A stretch of DNA of 37,799 nt, taken from Planctomycetaceae bacterium (GTDB lineage: Bacteria > Planctomycetota > Planctomycetia > Gemmatales > Gemmataceae). Within the stretch, counting starts at the first letter, position 1, and every line of letters begins with the position of its first letter. Positions 14,688 to 27,600 of the stretch are shown piece by piece. Location of the stretch: NCBI GenBank assembly GCA_013823135.1, contig PNLP01000066.1, forward strand, positions 1-37,799, given 5' to 3'. The translations under genes were made by a program, and so were the position numbers. The notes beneath the pieces were generated by a model that was not told the origin of the DNA, did no database searches, and worked only from the letters and a program-made list of their open reading frames with translations.

Positions 14688-15668
14688 TCAGCGGACAACG
14701 CTCATGACAGTGTCGAACGCCTGGCGAAGCTCTTCGTAGTTTTGCGGCCGGTCGTTCGGATCCTTGGAAAGCATCCACAGGCAGACGTCGCTGGCAAGTG
14801 CGGGAAGTCCGGGGACTCGCTGCGCCGGGGGGATGGGTGCGGTGTTCAGGTGTTGGAAAATCACCTGCATCCGGTTGCGGCCCTCAAACGGCAATCGACC
14901 TGTGAGCGCTTCATAGAGTGTCACGCCCAGCGAGTAGATGTCGGCTCGGTGATCGACGATGCTTGCGTCCTTGGCCTGTTCGGGTGAGATGTAGGCAGCA
15001 GTGCCCGCCAACTCTGCCCCGAGGTTCTCGCGAGCGGCTTGAAGCGCATCGGCCTTGGCCAAGCCGAAGTCGATGAGTTTGATGGCTCCGTTCGCCCCGA
15101 TCATGATGTTGTCGGGCTTCACATCGCGGTGAACGAGGCCCGACCGCCAGCAAGCCCCGAGAGCATCAACCATTTGCGAGATGATGTACAGCGACCAGGC
15201 CGGCGGCAACGCACCACCCGAGCGAAGGAGTTCGCCCAGTGGTTGACCATCGAAGAATTCGGTCACCAGGTACGGCCAGCGTGGGTCGAAGCCGAAGTCG
15301 ATGAACCGCACGACGAGGGGGTGCTTGACGCGGGCAAGTGCCGCGGCCTCCATCCGAAGTTGTTTCATCGCGGCGGAACGATCGTAGACGTTCGCCCAGT
15401 TGAGGATTTTCATGGCGACGCGGCATTTCAATGCCTCGTCCCAACCGCAGAACACGTGGCACGATACGCCCTCACCGAGCTTTTCGCGCAGCACGTAGGT
15501 TCCGACTCGCGTGCCAGTTTCTGGCGGCGGCGCGGGTTCACTTGGGGGGGGAGTTGGAATCTCCCGTTGGAGGTGCGGAAGGGTCTGAGTGTCGGCTGCT
15601 TGCGCGGACACAGTGCCCTTCACGTCGTCCGATGTTTCACGGGCGTCTTGGGTACTGGTAGGAAGCAT
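14688..15668 (-). CDS. Soluble Ser/Thr protein kinase
   Basis: This 326-residue Hanks-type kinase has no transmembrane segment. A Pro/Thr-rich leader (IPTPPPSEPAPPPETG) precedes the kinase domain, which has glycine loop LGEGVSCHVF, VAMK (ATP lysine), catalytic loop HRDVKPDN, DFGLA and the activation-segment end GTAAYISPEQA, so it should be active. The glycine loop ends V-S-C-H rather than the usual G-x-V, a mild oddity. The start at 15668 is uncertain: no strong ribosome-binding site is seen, and an in-frame ATG exists 84 nt further upstream. It is the last gene of the M32-kinase run and probably has its own promoter. Substrate unknown. Confidence 0.87.
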   Translation of the reverse strand: MLPTSTQDARETSDDVKGTVSAQAADTQTLPHLQREIPTPPPSEPAPPPETGTRVGTYVLREKLGEGVSCHVFCGWDEALKCRVAMKILNWANVYDRSAAMKQLRMEAAALARVKHPLVVRFIDFGFDPRWPYLVTEFFDGQPLGELLRSGGALPPAWSLYIISQMVDALGACWRSGLVHRDVKPDNIMIGANGAIKLIDFGLAKADALQAARENLGAELAGTAAYISPEQAKDASIVDHRADIYSLGVTLYEALTGRLPFEGRNRMQVIFQHLNTAPIPPAQRVPGLPALASDVCLWMLSKDPNDRPQNYEELRQAFDTVMSVVR

Positions 15669-15695
15669 GACGTCAGGAGTTCCCGTTGGGGGCGA

Positions 15696-15717
15696 GCAGG
15701 GGTAACACGACCCCTGC
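15696..15717. repeat. Short perfect hairpin upstream of the kinase gene
   Basis: GCAGGGGT (15696-15703) pairs with ACCCCTGC (15710-15717) around AACACG, between the M32 peptidase stop and the kinase start on the minus strand. It may end M32 transcription or form part of the kinase leader. Confidence 0.4.
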
Positions 15718-15842
15718 CAGGGGCAATGCACATCCTGTGCCAGTGAATCCACTTACCGGGGTTCGATTGGTGAAATCGAAGCGGAGTTTGCCGGTAGTAT
15801 GAGGCACAAGACTCGTGACGAACCAAACAGTCATTCGCAAGT

Positions 15843-17363
15843 TTAGCACACACCGTGGAACTCTGCACATTTTTCATTAAGGTATTGCACGAAAGATTCC
15901 GGCGATAGAGGACTTCCTGTCGCACGCCGGCACAATTCACCCGCTCGATATCGCTGACCATTCCGGTGTATATTCTTTACTAGCCATTCTTTCAGACGAC
16001 CAAAATCGCCTCGACGCATATCATCCGCCAGGATTTCTGCCCCCAATTGATGTTTCGCGGCAGCCATGAACTGAGCGGCATACAAATTCCCAAGGGTATA
16101 GGTTGGGAAGTAACCCAGCCCACCAAAACTCCAGTGGATATCTTGCAGACAACCACGTGCATCATCAGGCACAGTCAGCCCGAACAACGAGGTAAACCGG
16201 GTATTCCACGCGTCCGGAAGATCGACAACTGTCAAATCCCCCGACAGCAATGCTAACTCCAGTTCAAACCGTAAAGCGATGTGTAGGTTGTACGTTGCCT
16301 CGTCAGCTTCCACCCGAATGAGGGACGGCTTCACATCGTTGATCGCGAAGTGAAAGGCGTCCAGACTCACGTCAGCAAGTGCGGCGGGAAACGCCTGCTG
16401 AAGTCGTGGGAAGAAATGCTGCCAGAACGGGCGGCCACGGCCGACCTGGTTCTCCCACAGTCGCGATTGCGATTCGTGAATGCCAAACGAGCATGCGACG
16501 CCAAGCGGGGTGCCGAAGTGTTCGGCCGGCAGGTTCTGTTCGTAGAGCGCGTGGCCGGTTTCGTGCATCACCCCGAAAAACGCTTCGGAAAAGAACCGCG
16601 GGTTGTATCGCGTGGTGATCCGGCAGTCGCCCGGCCCGAACCCGGAGCAGAATGGGTGCGCCGTGGTGTCGAGCCGACCGGCCGCGAAGTTGAAACCCAG
16701 CGAGGCCGCGGCCGATTCCGCGAACAGTTTCTGTCGATCGACGGGGAACTCGCGCTCAAGGATACTGCGATCGGGCTTCTTCGGGCTGTCGGCAACCTTC
16801 TGAATCAACGGGACGAGTTGCTTGGTGAGCCCCGCGAACAGTTCCTTCAATTCCGCGACCGTGGTTCCGGGTTCGTACTCTTCAATCAGTGCGTTGTAGC
16901 GGTGATCCTTGTACCCGACCGCGTCGGCTTCCTGGCGTTTCAGTTCGACGATCCGTTCGAGGTGCGGCCGGAATGTGGCGAAGTGGTTGGCCTTCTTCGC
17001 GTGTTCCCAGGCTTGCTGTGCCGCGGTGGTAACGCGGGCCAGTTCATCGACCAACGAGGCCGGAATCTTCGTGGCGCGGTCGTAAGCCCGCCGAATCTCC
17101 CGGACGTTGGCGGTCGCGTCGGCCTCGGGATCCTTGGCGAGATCGGAACCTTCGATCGTCGAAAGCAACTCGTTGTTCTTGGGGTCGGTGAACTTCTGGT
17201 GCGAGAGCGAGGCCAGGAAAGCCATCTGTTCGCCACGAAGCCCGGCCCCGTTCCTTGGCATGTACGTGTGCTGGTCCCAGCTCAGCACGGCGGCGCAGGA
17301 ATTCAGTACCCCGAGTTCCTTACTGCGGCGAATCAGTTCAGCGTAAGCGTCGGCAGCGGTCAT
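15843..17363 (-). CDS. M32 family metallocarboxypeptidase (Taq carboxypeptidase)
   Basis: This 506-residue cytoplasmic zinc carboxypeptidase has the length typical of family M32. The zinc and catalytic motif HExxH is intact in VMHETGHALYEQNLP. Other family signatures are WDQHTYMPRNGAGLRGEQ near the N-terminus, the third ligand region HESQSRLWENQVGR, and the late DIHWSFGGLGYFPTYTLGNLYAAQ. It removes C-terminal residues from peptides with broad specificity. The start at 17363 has AGGGA about 6 nt upstream. It is divergent from mnmE with about 58 nt between the two starts, so the promoters must overlap or lie face to face. Confidence 0.95.
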   Translation of the reverse strand: MTAADAYAELIRRSKELGVLNSCAAVLSWDQHTYMPRNGAGLRGEQMAFLASLSHQKFTDPKNNELLSTIEGSDLAKDPEADATANVREIRRAYDRATKIPASLVDELARVTTAAQQAWEHAKKANHFATFRPHLERIVELKRQEADAVGYKDHRYNALIEEYEPGTTVAELKELFAGLTKQLVPLIQKVADSPKKPDRSILEREFPVDRQKLFAESAAASLGFNFAAGRLDTTAHPFCSGFGPGDCRITTRYNPRFFSEAFFGVMHETGHALYEQNLPAEHFGTPLGVACSFGIHESQSRLWENQVGRGRPFWQHFFPRLQQAFPAALADVSLDAFHFAINDVKPSLIRVEADEATYNLHIALRFELELALLSGDLTVVDLPDAWNTRFTSLFGLTVPDDARGCLQDIHWSFGGLGYFPTYTLGNLYAAQFMAAAKHQLGAEILADDMRRGDFGRLKEWLVKNIHRNGQRYRAGELCRRATGSPLSPESFVQYLNEKCAEFHGVC

Positions 17364-17421
17364 GGTGTGTCCCTACGTGCAGTCATTGCGGATAATGCCG
17401 GTGTACGAATCGGGAGGCGTG

Positions 17422-18822
17422 ATGTCGTTCGAGAAGTCTGCGTTACCGCATCCAGAAGACACAATCGTCGCGGTGTCGTCGGCTCCCGGCTCGGGTGCGC
17501 GAGCCATCGTGCGGATCAGCGGGCCACGCACGCTCGCGGTGATCGATCAAACGTTCAGCCCGTCGCGCTCCGCTCCGAGGACTCCGCGTCGCGGCTACGC
17601 ACGTCCCGGTTCGCTTCGTCTCACGGGTGTGCATTCGCCGTTGCCCGCGACACTGTACTTCTTCGCAGGACCGCGATCGTACACGGGGCAGGATCTTGCC
17701 GAAGTCCACACCATCGGCTCGCCGCCACTCGTGGAGCGGCTTGTCGCGGACCTGCTGAATGCGGGTGCGCGACCCGCCCAGGCTGGCGAATTCACGCTGC
17801 GAGCATTCCTGGCCGGGAAGAAGGATTTGCCGCGTGCCGAGGCCGTTCACGCCGTCATCGAAGCGGGCACCGACGCCGAACTGCGAACAGCGCTGACGCA
17901 ACTCGCGGGCGGCGTTTCGCAGCCGCTCGCGGTCCTGCGCGACGATTTGCTGAACCTGCTCGCGGACCTCGAAGCGGCCCTCGACTTCGCGGACGAGGAC
18001 ATCGAGTTCGTCGGTCGGTCGGAAACCCTCTCACGCATCGACGCAGCCACGTCGCAACTTGCCGCGCTGCTTCACCAACTCGATGACCGCACGGTTTCCG
18101 GTCGGCCTGTGCGGGTCGCGCTCGTGGGGTTGCCGAATGCAGGGAAGAGTAGCCTGTTCAATGCGTTGGCCGGTGGCGATGCACTGGTAAGTTCGATTGC
18201 GGGCACGACCCGCGATTACCTCACGAAGCAACTCGACCTCGGTGGCGTGAACGTCGAACTGATCGACACGGCCGGCTGGCAGGATTCGACCGACACGATC
18301 GAGGAGCAGGCTCAGCGACTCGGCCGCGACGCAACCGCGCAAGCCGACGTGATTCTGTGGTGCGATGAACGAGGCGAGTTCAACTCCGAGGACACCGCAC
18401 GACTAACCGCGACCGGTGCGGACGTGATCCGCGTGCGAACGAAATGCGACTTGGCGAGCGGGGGGCGTAAGCCCCCCGAGGTCGTGCGAACACCTGAACT
18501 CGGGGGGCTTACGCCGCCCCGCTCGCCAGTACCCTGTTCCGTCCCCGGTGGCACTGTAACTCTTCGTGGCGTTCTCACGGAGCAAGTCGCCTCGCTCACC
18601 CGACCAGCACTCGCCCCGAGTCAGAGCCGCTGTCGGCACCACATTGCGACGTGCGTCGATCACCTGCGTGCAGCGCACGAAAACCTCGCGAGCAACGACC
18701 CGCCGGAACTGGTCGCGGCAACGTTGCGTGCCGCTCTGGATCAACTGGGGGAAGTCACCGGCGCGGTCTACACGAACGACCTGCTCGATCGCATCTTCTC
18801 GAGGTTTTGCATTGGGAAGTAG
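17422..18822 (+). CDS. mnmE: tRNA modification GTPase MnmE with in-frame palindromic insertion
   Basis: The protein has 466 residues. With MnmG, MnmE modifies wobble U34 of certain tRNAs (cmnm5U), using tetrahydrofolate, GTP and FAD. The N-terminal folate-binding domain starts DTIVAVSSAPGSGARAIVRISG. The G domain holds P-loop GLPNAGKS (residues 236-243), TTRD, DTAGW and a TKCD as G4 (usual NKxD). The conserved C-terminus FCIGK is intact. Residues of about 345-369, immediately after G4, are encoded by a GC-rich palindrome (18453-18527), so they are an insertion relative to the family. The start at 17422 has GGGAGG at a good distance; longer frames upstream run into the divergent gene. Confidence 0.95.
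   Translation: MSFEKSALPHPEDTIVAVSSAPGSGARAIVRISGPRTLAVIDQTFSPSRSAPRTPRRGYARPGSLRLTGVHSPLPATLYFFAGPRSYTGQDLAEVHTIGSPPLVERLVADLLNAGARPAQAGEFTLRAFLAGKKDLPRAEAVHAVIEAGTDAELRTALTQLAGGVSQPLAVLRDDLLNLLADLEAALDFADEDIEFVGRSETLSRIDAATSQLAALLHQLDDRTVSGRPVRVALVGLPNAGKSSLFNALAGGDALVSSIAGTTRDYLTKQLDLGGVNVELIDTAGWQDSTDTIEEQAQRLGRDATAQADVILWCDERGEFNSEDTARLTATGADVIRVRTKCDLASGGRKPPEVVRTPELGGLTPPRSPVPCSVPGGTVTLRGVLTEQVASLTRPALAPSQSRCRHHIATCVDHLRAAHENLASNDPPELVAATLRAALDQLGEVTGAVYTNDLLDRIFSRFCIGK
18453..18527. repeat. 75-nt palindromic element inserted in mnmE
   Basis: The left arm starts GGCGAGCGGGGGGCG (18453) and the right arm ends CGCCCCGCTCGCC-like (18527); they are complementary over 28 nt with one extra base in the right arm. 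Each arm also contains its own small hairpin (GGGGGGC-GTAA-GCCCCCC on the left). The spacer is about 18 nt. The length, 75 nt, is 25 codons and no stop codon occurs in the coding frame. The outer arm is almost identical to the palindrome at 5391-5422. Confidence 0.85.
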
Positions 18823-19065
18823 GTTTTCTGCGCGTCGCCAAATGGTACAAAAGAGGAAGTGGCATCCAGTCGCATCGGCCTGGAATCGAAGATCGATCGC
18901 GTCGGCATGATCTGACTCAGACGCAACACGACCTGTGTACCACCAGCAATTGGAAATGTATAGTGTCTACGATTTGCAGCCTGCAAAGATGAGGGCGGTT
19001 ATCTCGACGGATCCTCAGTCACGAATGTACTGAAACTACGATCAATCCAATTTGCAAATTTACCC

Positions 19066-19626
19066 ATGTCCGATGTGACCCGCTTGCTGGATGCCGCCTC
19101 TACTGGCGACCCGCCGGCAGCAGCCGAGTTACTCGCTCTCGTCTACGACGAGTTGCGGCAACTCGCGTCCGCCCGCTTGGCCCATGAAAAGCCGGGGCAA
19201 ACCCTCCAGCCAACCGCCTTGGTCCATGAGGCGTACCTCCGGCTGCTGGGGGGCGACCGCCCGGACGGGTGGTCCGGACGCTCGCAGTTCTTCGCCGCTG
19301 CCGCCGAAGCCATGCGGCGGATCCTGGTCGAATCCGCCCGCCGCAAGAAACGGCTGAAGCGGGGTGGCGACCTGAACCGCCTGGACCCGGACGAGGTGGA
19401 CAGCCCCGCCCCAGAACTCCATGAGGACGTACTCGCGCGGGACGAGGCCCTCGACAAACTCGCCGCCACCGAGCCGCGGGCCGCCGAACTGGTACGCCTC
19501 CGGTACTTCGCGGGCCTGCCTCTGACGGAGGTCGGCCGAGCGATGGGGATTTCCTCCCGCACGACGGACCGCCTGTGGGCCTACGCTCGGGCCTGGTTGC
19601 ACCGGGAACTCCGGGGCGACAGGTGA
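19066..19626 (+). CDS. ECF-type RNA polymerase sigma factor
   Basis: This 186-residue sigma-70 family factor is of the planctomycete/acidobacterial ECF type. Region 2 is recognisable in VYDELRQLASARLAHEK, followed by QPTALVHEAYLRLL. Region 4 is in VRLRYFAGLPLTEVGRAMGISSRTTDRLW, with the helix-turn-helix. No anti-sigma gene is adjacent. Instead the next gene, 104 nt downstream, encodes a Ser/Thr kinase, a pairing known in Planctomycetes where the kinase is thought to control the sigma factor by phosphorylation. The region before it (18823-19065) contains no gene or convincing promoter. Confidence 0.93.
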   Translation: MSDVTRLLDAASTGDPPAAAELLALVYDELRQLASARLAHEKPGQTLQPTALVHEAYLRLLGGDRPDGWSGRSQFFAAAAEAMRRILVESARRKKRLKRGGDLNRLDPDEVDSPAPELHEDVLARDEALDKLAATEPRAAELVRLRYFAGLPLTEVGRAMGISSRTTDRLWAYARAWLHRELRGDR

Positions 19627-19730
19627 CGACCAGAAGCATTTTTCGTGGCGAGGTTTGACGGCTGATGGCGCATTAGTATCTGAAAGACGCGAATTGCCAA
19701 TCATCGTGGGGAACGGTGAGGTCTGACACC

Positions 19731-22556
<2,826 letters not shown>

Positions 22557-22649
22557 AACGGGGTGCTAACCGGACTGGGCCAAAGCCATTTTTTCGTATA
22601 TCCCTTCACACACTGCACCCGCGATGAAACTTCCGTATCGGGAATGAAA

Positions 22650-22705
22650 TTCGCCGCTTGCGGCATCGCACTGCCAGGTGGCAGTGCGATGCCGCAAGCG
22701 GCGAA
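22650..22705. terminator. 26-bp perfect palindrome at a convergent junction
   Basis: Arms of 26 nt (from TTCGCCGCTTGCGGC at 22650; from GGCAGTGCGATGCC at 22680) are exactly complementary around a 4-nt AGGT loop. It is the only notable element between the stops of the ECF-linked kinase and ilvB. It probably stops transcription from both sides. Confidence 0.75.
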
Positions 22706-22728
22706 GAATCAATCCGGAATCGTCGCAA

Positions 22729-24504
22729 TCACGCCTTGATGATGTCTTTCACGCTCATGCCACCGGGGATCATCGGCAGCACGTGTTCCTGGTGCGGAAC
22801 ATGCACGTTCAGCAGGTACGGCCCCTTGCTCTCGATCATCTCAATTAGAGCCGCGTCCAGGTCCGCACGGGCAACGACGCTCTTGCCCTGAACTCCGAAG
22901 CCCTCCGCGATCTTCACGAAGTCGGGGTACGGTGCCTTGTCTTCGCCTGCGCCGAGGTATGTGTGCCCACGGTTCGAGCCGAAGAACCGGTCTTCCCACT
23001 GCATCACCATGCCAAGGTGCTGGTTGTTCAGTAGCAGCACCTTGGCGGGAATCTTCTCGGCGTGTGCGGTCGCGAGTTCCTGCACATTCATCAGGAAGCT
23101 GCCGTCGCCGTCGATGTCGATGACGAGGTTGTTCGGGAAAGCCACCTTAGCCCCGAGTGCCGCCGGCAGACCGAATCCCATCGTGCCAAGGCCGCCGCTG
23201 GTGATCCACTTACGCGGCTTGTTGAACGGGAAGAACTGAGCCGACCACATCTGGTGCTGGCCCACACCCGTTGTGATGATCGTGTCGTCGAGTTGCTTCC
23301 GTTCCTTCAGAATCTCCCACAACCGCTTGATGGCGTACTGCGGGATGATGTTCTTACCCGGGTCCGTGAACTTCAACGGATCCGACTCACGCCAGGCGTC
23401 GATCTGCCGCCACCAGTCGCCGTAGCGACCGCCACCGGTCAGGTCCGCGTTCTTGTCTTCGCGGAGCAGTGCGTTCAGTTCCGAGAGTGCAAACTTCACG
23501 TCGCCGTGAACGGGGATGTGGGCGAACTTGTTCTTGTGAATCTCGCTCTTGTCGATGTCGATGTGGACGATCTTGCCGTGCTTGGCGAACTCGGTGAGTT
23601 TGCCCGTCACGCGGTCGTCGAATCGCACACCCAGCGCGATGAGCAAATCGGCTTCATTCACCGCGTAGTTCGAGTACACGGTGCCGTGCATGCCCAGCAT
23701 TTGTAGGCACAGATAATGGTCCGACGGGAAGTTGCCGAGCCCGTGAACGGTGAGGCCAACAGGGATACCGGTGAGTTCAGCGAACTCCTTCAACTCCGCA
23801 GCCGCGTTGGCGTGCGTGATACCGCCGCCCGCATAGATGAACGGCTTCTTGCTCGCGCGAATGGCCGCAACGATCGGTTCGAGTTCGGCGCGGCGAGCCT
23901 TCCGCATCGGCCGGTAGCCGGGCAGATCCATCGCAACGTCCCAGTTCGGGATGGTCGTGTTCTGCTGCACGTCCTTGCACACGTCGATGATGATCGGCCC
24001 CGGGCGACCGGTGGTGGCGATGTGGAACGCCTCCTTCATCACGCGGGTGATGTCCTCGACGCGGGTCAGCAGGTAGTGGTGCTTCGTGATGCCGCGACAA
24101 ATTTCCACCATCGGGGTTTCCTGGAACGCATCGTTCCCGAGAACCTTGGTGGACACTTGCCCGGTGATGGCGATCATTGGGATCGAGTCCATCTTCGCGT
24201 CGGCCAGACAGGTGACGAAGTTCGTCGCGCCGGGGCCGCTGGTGGAGACGCAAACGCTGGCCTTGCCGGTGGTGCGGCTGTAGCCGTGCGCCATGAAGCC
24301 GCCGCCCTGTTCGTGGCGGGGAAGGATGGTGCGAAGTCGGTCGGTAACCTTGGTAAGCGACTGGTGAATGGGCATGCTCGCCCCGCCTGGGTAGGCGAAG
24401 ACGGTATCGACTCCGTGGCGAATGAGAGCCTCGACGAGAATGTCTGACCCACTCATCGGGGTGCCAGTGGGGACGGTAGTTGGGGTCGAGGTCGGTGCGG
24501 CCAT
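22729..24504 (-). CDS. ilvB: Acetolactate synthase large subunit
   Basis: This is the first enzyme of valine, leucine and isoleucine synthesis, joining two pyruvates (or pyruvate and 2-oxobutyrate) with thiamine diphosphate. At 591 residues it has the full length of the family. The PYR domain has VFAYPGGASMPIHQSL and the catalytic Glu in RHEQ. The FAD/central domain has TGIPVGLTVHGLGNFP. The TPP motif is intact as DGDGSFLMNVQELATA ending in LLLNNQ. No ilvN regulatory subunit gene is adjacent. The start is at 24504, with AAGGA about 10 nt upstream; the longer frame adds a low-quality segment. It follows the giant LRR kinase on the same strand but with its own promoter region (126 nt gap). Confidence 0.95.
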   Translation of the reverse strand: MAAPTSTPTTVPTGTPMSGSDILVEALIRHGVDTVFAYPGGASMPIHQSLTKVTDRLRTILPRHEQGGGFMAHGYSRTTGKASVCVSTSGPGATNFVTCLADAKMDSIPMIAITGQVSTKVLGNDAFQETPMVEICRGITKHHYLLTRVEDITRVMKEAFHIATTGRPGPIIIDVCKDVQQNTTIPNWDVAMDLPGYRPMRKARRAELEPIVAAIRASKKPFIYAGGGITHANAAAELKEFAELTGIPVGLTVHGLGNFPSDHYLCLQMLGMHGTVYSNYAVNEADLLIALGVRFDDRVTGKLTEFAKHGKIVHIDIDKSEIHKNKFAHIPVHGDVKFALSELNALLREDKNADLTGGGRYGDWWRQIDAWRESDPLKFTDPGKNIIPQYAIKRLWEILKERKQLDDTIITTGVGQHQMWSAQFFPFNKPRKWITSGGLGTMGFGLPAALGAKVAFPNNLVIDIDGDGSFLMNVQELATAHAEKIPAKVLLLNNQHLGMVMQWEDRFFGSNRGHTYLGAGEDKAPYPDFVKIAEGFGVQGKSVVARADLDAALIEMIESKGPYLLNVHVPHQEHVLPMIPGGMSVKDIIKA

Positions 24505-24550
24505 GACGACGGAATCCTTGGAAAAGCCCTTCGGGGTGGAGAGTCGCGGT

Positions 24551-24572
24551 GCGGTGTGCACACCGCATAATA
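24551..24572 (-). promoter_or_regulatory. Candidate ilvB promoter with a 16-bp palindrome at the start of transcription
   Basis: On the minus strand a TATTAT -10-like box (24567-24572) is followed at once by the perfect palindrome GCGGTGTGCACACCGC (24551-24566), which would cover the transcription start. No convincing -35 is seen. The palindrome could be an operator for ilvB control, or part of a leader hairpin. Confidence 0.35.
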
Positions 24573-24630
24573 GTTTACGGAATGTTGGCGTGAGCGGAAG
24601 CGCGACCGGAGAAGATTGCGCGCGACCCGA

Positions 24631-27600
24631 TCATGGTTTCTTTGTGGGCTCGAGCACACCGCTATCGTGGAAGATCTGGATGTCCGGGCGAGCTGCGGCG
24701 AGTTTCTTCGCGCCCGCTGCCGTGATCTTGGTGATATTCACTCGCACGACCGCGAGTCGCTTGAACGCGGCGAGTGTTTCGACACTGGCGTCCGTGACGT
24801 TGGTGTTGTTGAGATCCACCGAAGTGAGGTCGGCTAACGCCGCGAGTTGTTTCAGCCCAGCGTCAGTAATCGGTAAGCCATTCAGACCCAGGTTCGTGAC
24901 TTTCGTGAGACGGCCCAAGTCAGCAAGTCCCGCATCCGTCACCTTGGTTGCGCCGACTGCGAGTTGCCGGAGTTCGGTGAGCTGCCCGAGCACCTTCGCC
25001 CCCTCGTCCCCGATCCTGCCGTACGGCAGGTGGAGGGTACGCAGGGTGCTCTTGAGGTTGAGAAGTGGCAGGAGCCCTGCGTCGGTCACCTGGTGGTTCC
25101 CGACGTTGATCCCGGTCAACCCGGTAAGTTGCCCGAACCGCTGGATGTCGGCGTTCCCGAGGGCCGGAGCCCCGCTGTAGTTCGCGACCGCCACCAGTGT
25201 GAACGGTCCGGCGGGCAAGTCGGTGAGTTTCTTGACCCGGACTTGTTTGCCGTCGGGGAGTTTTAATGCCAATTCAAACCCCTCGCGTTTCAGGAGCGAG
25301 GAAGCTGCGGCGCGGTCGGTAGACTCCCACCTCACCTGGGCCTTCGGCAGCGCGGTCTGGAGCCGCTTTGCGCCGGCTTCGGTGACGCGAGTGCCGGTGA
25401 GGTCGATTGTCGCGTCGTTCCCCGTCCCGAGGTGTGCCATCCCGGCCAGGGTCTCGACCCCGGCATCGGTGACGGCCGTGTCGCTCAAGTCTAGAAATCT
25501 GTCCAACCGGAGCGACGCCAGGTGTTTAAGCCCCGCATCGGTGACGGCAGCCCCCTTCAGGCCCAGAACTCGCAAATTCGCCAACCGCGAGAGGTGCACG
25601 AGGCCAGCGTCGGTGATCTTCGACCCGGCGGCCCCGACGTTCAGGTCGTCCAGTTCCGTGAACTCGCCGATAATCTTGCAGTGGTCATCGCCGATCACGC
25701 TGTTGACAAGGTAAAGGGAGGTGAGACTCGTCTTCGATACCAGCAGGGAACGAAGCCCGGCCTCACTGATCGTGACCCCGGGGGCGGAGAAAAATTTCAG
25801 CGTGGGTGTGGTTTCGAGAAGTTTCAGGTCCGCATCGGTCAAGGCGGGGTACTGCGGACCGTTAATCGAGAAGCCGACCAGGGTGAACGACTCGACGGGC
25901 AAGTCGCTGGCCTTGGTGACAGTAATCTTCTTGCCATCCGCGAGTGTCAAATTGACCTTGAACCCACCAACCCCCGGAAGATACGGGGCTCGTTCGAGGA
26001 ACAATTTCGCGACCTGGCGATGCGAGTTTTCCCAGTCGATCGTGCAATTTGGCAGCGATTCCTTGAGTCGCTTGAACCCGGCATCGGTGACCTGGGTTCC
26101 ACGGAGTCCGAGGGTCTTTAATCCCTTCATCGTGCCGAGCGTGTCGACTCCCGCGTCTGACACGGCCGTCTCGTTCAGCCAGAGAGTATCGAGGGATTGG
26201 AGTTTGGCGACGTGCTTGAGTCCGGCGTCGGTGATCCGAGTCCGGTTCAGGCCCAACTGGTAGACGCTCGCCATCCCGGCCAGTCGCTCCACGCCCGCGT
26301 CGGTGATGTCGGTCCCGATCAGGTCGAGGACGCCCACGCGCGGCAGGCCAGCCACGACCGCCATCCCCTCGTCCGTGATCGCGCCGCCGCGCAGCGCGAT
26401 CAACTGGAGCGAGCCCTTCCAGTTCAGGAGCGGGGCGAGGCCGGCGTCGGTCAGCCGGTGCTCGCCGAGGGTCAGGTTCACCACGCCGGGGAGCGCGGAC
26501 AGGCGGAGCAGGTCCGCGTTACTGATCGGGACAGCGGACCCGTTCGCGATCCGGGTGACGGTGAACGGCCCAGGCGGCAGGTCCTCGGGTTTGGTCGCGT
26601 TGATCGCCATGCCGTTCGGCATCCGGAGCGTGAACTCGAATCCGGCACGGCAGAGGAACGATTTGGTGATGGCACTGTTCGGGTCTTCCCATACGACCTT
26701 GCACTTCGGCAACGCCACCTTGAGCTTCTCGTAACCTGCGGCGCTAACACGCGTGCCCGGCAGGGTTAACTCAACGAGCCCTGCCATTTTCGAGAGTGTC
26801 GCGACCCCGACGTCGGACACCGACGTGTCGTCGAGGTACAGGTGGCGCAGCGCGGGGAGTTCGGCCAGGGATTTCAAGCCCGCGTCGGTCACGGCCGTCC
26901 CCGTTAATCCCACGGTGTGCAACCGGGTCAGGCCGGCGACGTGCTTCAACCCCGCGTCGGTGACCTTCGACCCGCCGAGATGGAAGCTCTCCAGGTTCGG
27001 GCACTCCCGCGCCGCCCGAAGGCTTTCGTCCGTCAGATTAGCGGAACCCCCGAAGTAGAGCAGGACTATGGTTCGCTTCGACGCGAGAACCGAGCGGATG
27101 CCTGCGTCCGTGACCGAGGCACTGGAGAGTTCCAGTGACACCAGCGTCGGGGTCGCCTCCAGCCGCTTCAGATCTTCATCGGTGAAGGGAAAATCGTTGC
27201 TGACGCGGGCGACCCCGGTCAACTCGAACGGACCCGCTGGCAAGTCGGCGTCTGCCTTCACGCGAATCACGGCTCCGCCCACCGGCCGCACATCGACGTG
27301 GCACCCGCGGCCCAGCAAGCGTTCCGTCTCACGGAAGTGAGCGTCGGACGGCTCGGCAATCGCCTTGCCACCCACGCTAATCAGGCACCGCGGCAACGGG
27401 GTAACAGTCTCGGCTGTGTATTGAGAATTCTGGAGATCCAGATGCCGGACACGAGACTCACGGAGTTGATCAATCCCCTTGTCGGTGATTGGAACGATGG
27501 TGCCGGGTGTCGTGAGGCTCAGGTACGAGAGTTTCGGCATGGCACTCACGAATACCTTCATGTCATCGTCCTTCACCGCCACACCGGGATAGGCCAACGT

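Noticed and set aside
18823..19065. Possible tRNA or small gene between mnmE and the sigma factor
   Set aside because: No cloverleaf, no T-loop consensus and no open frame with a ribosome-binding site was found. A TATAGT near 18959 lacks a -35 partner.
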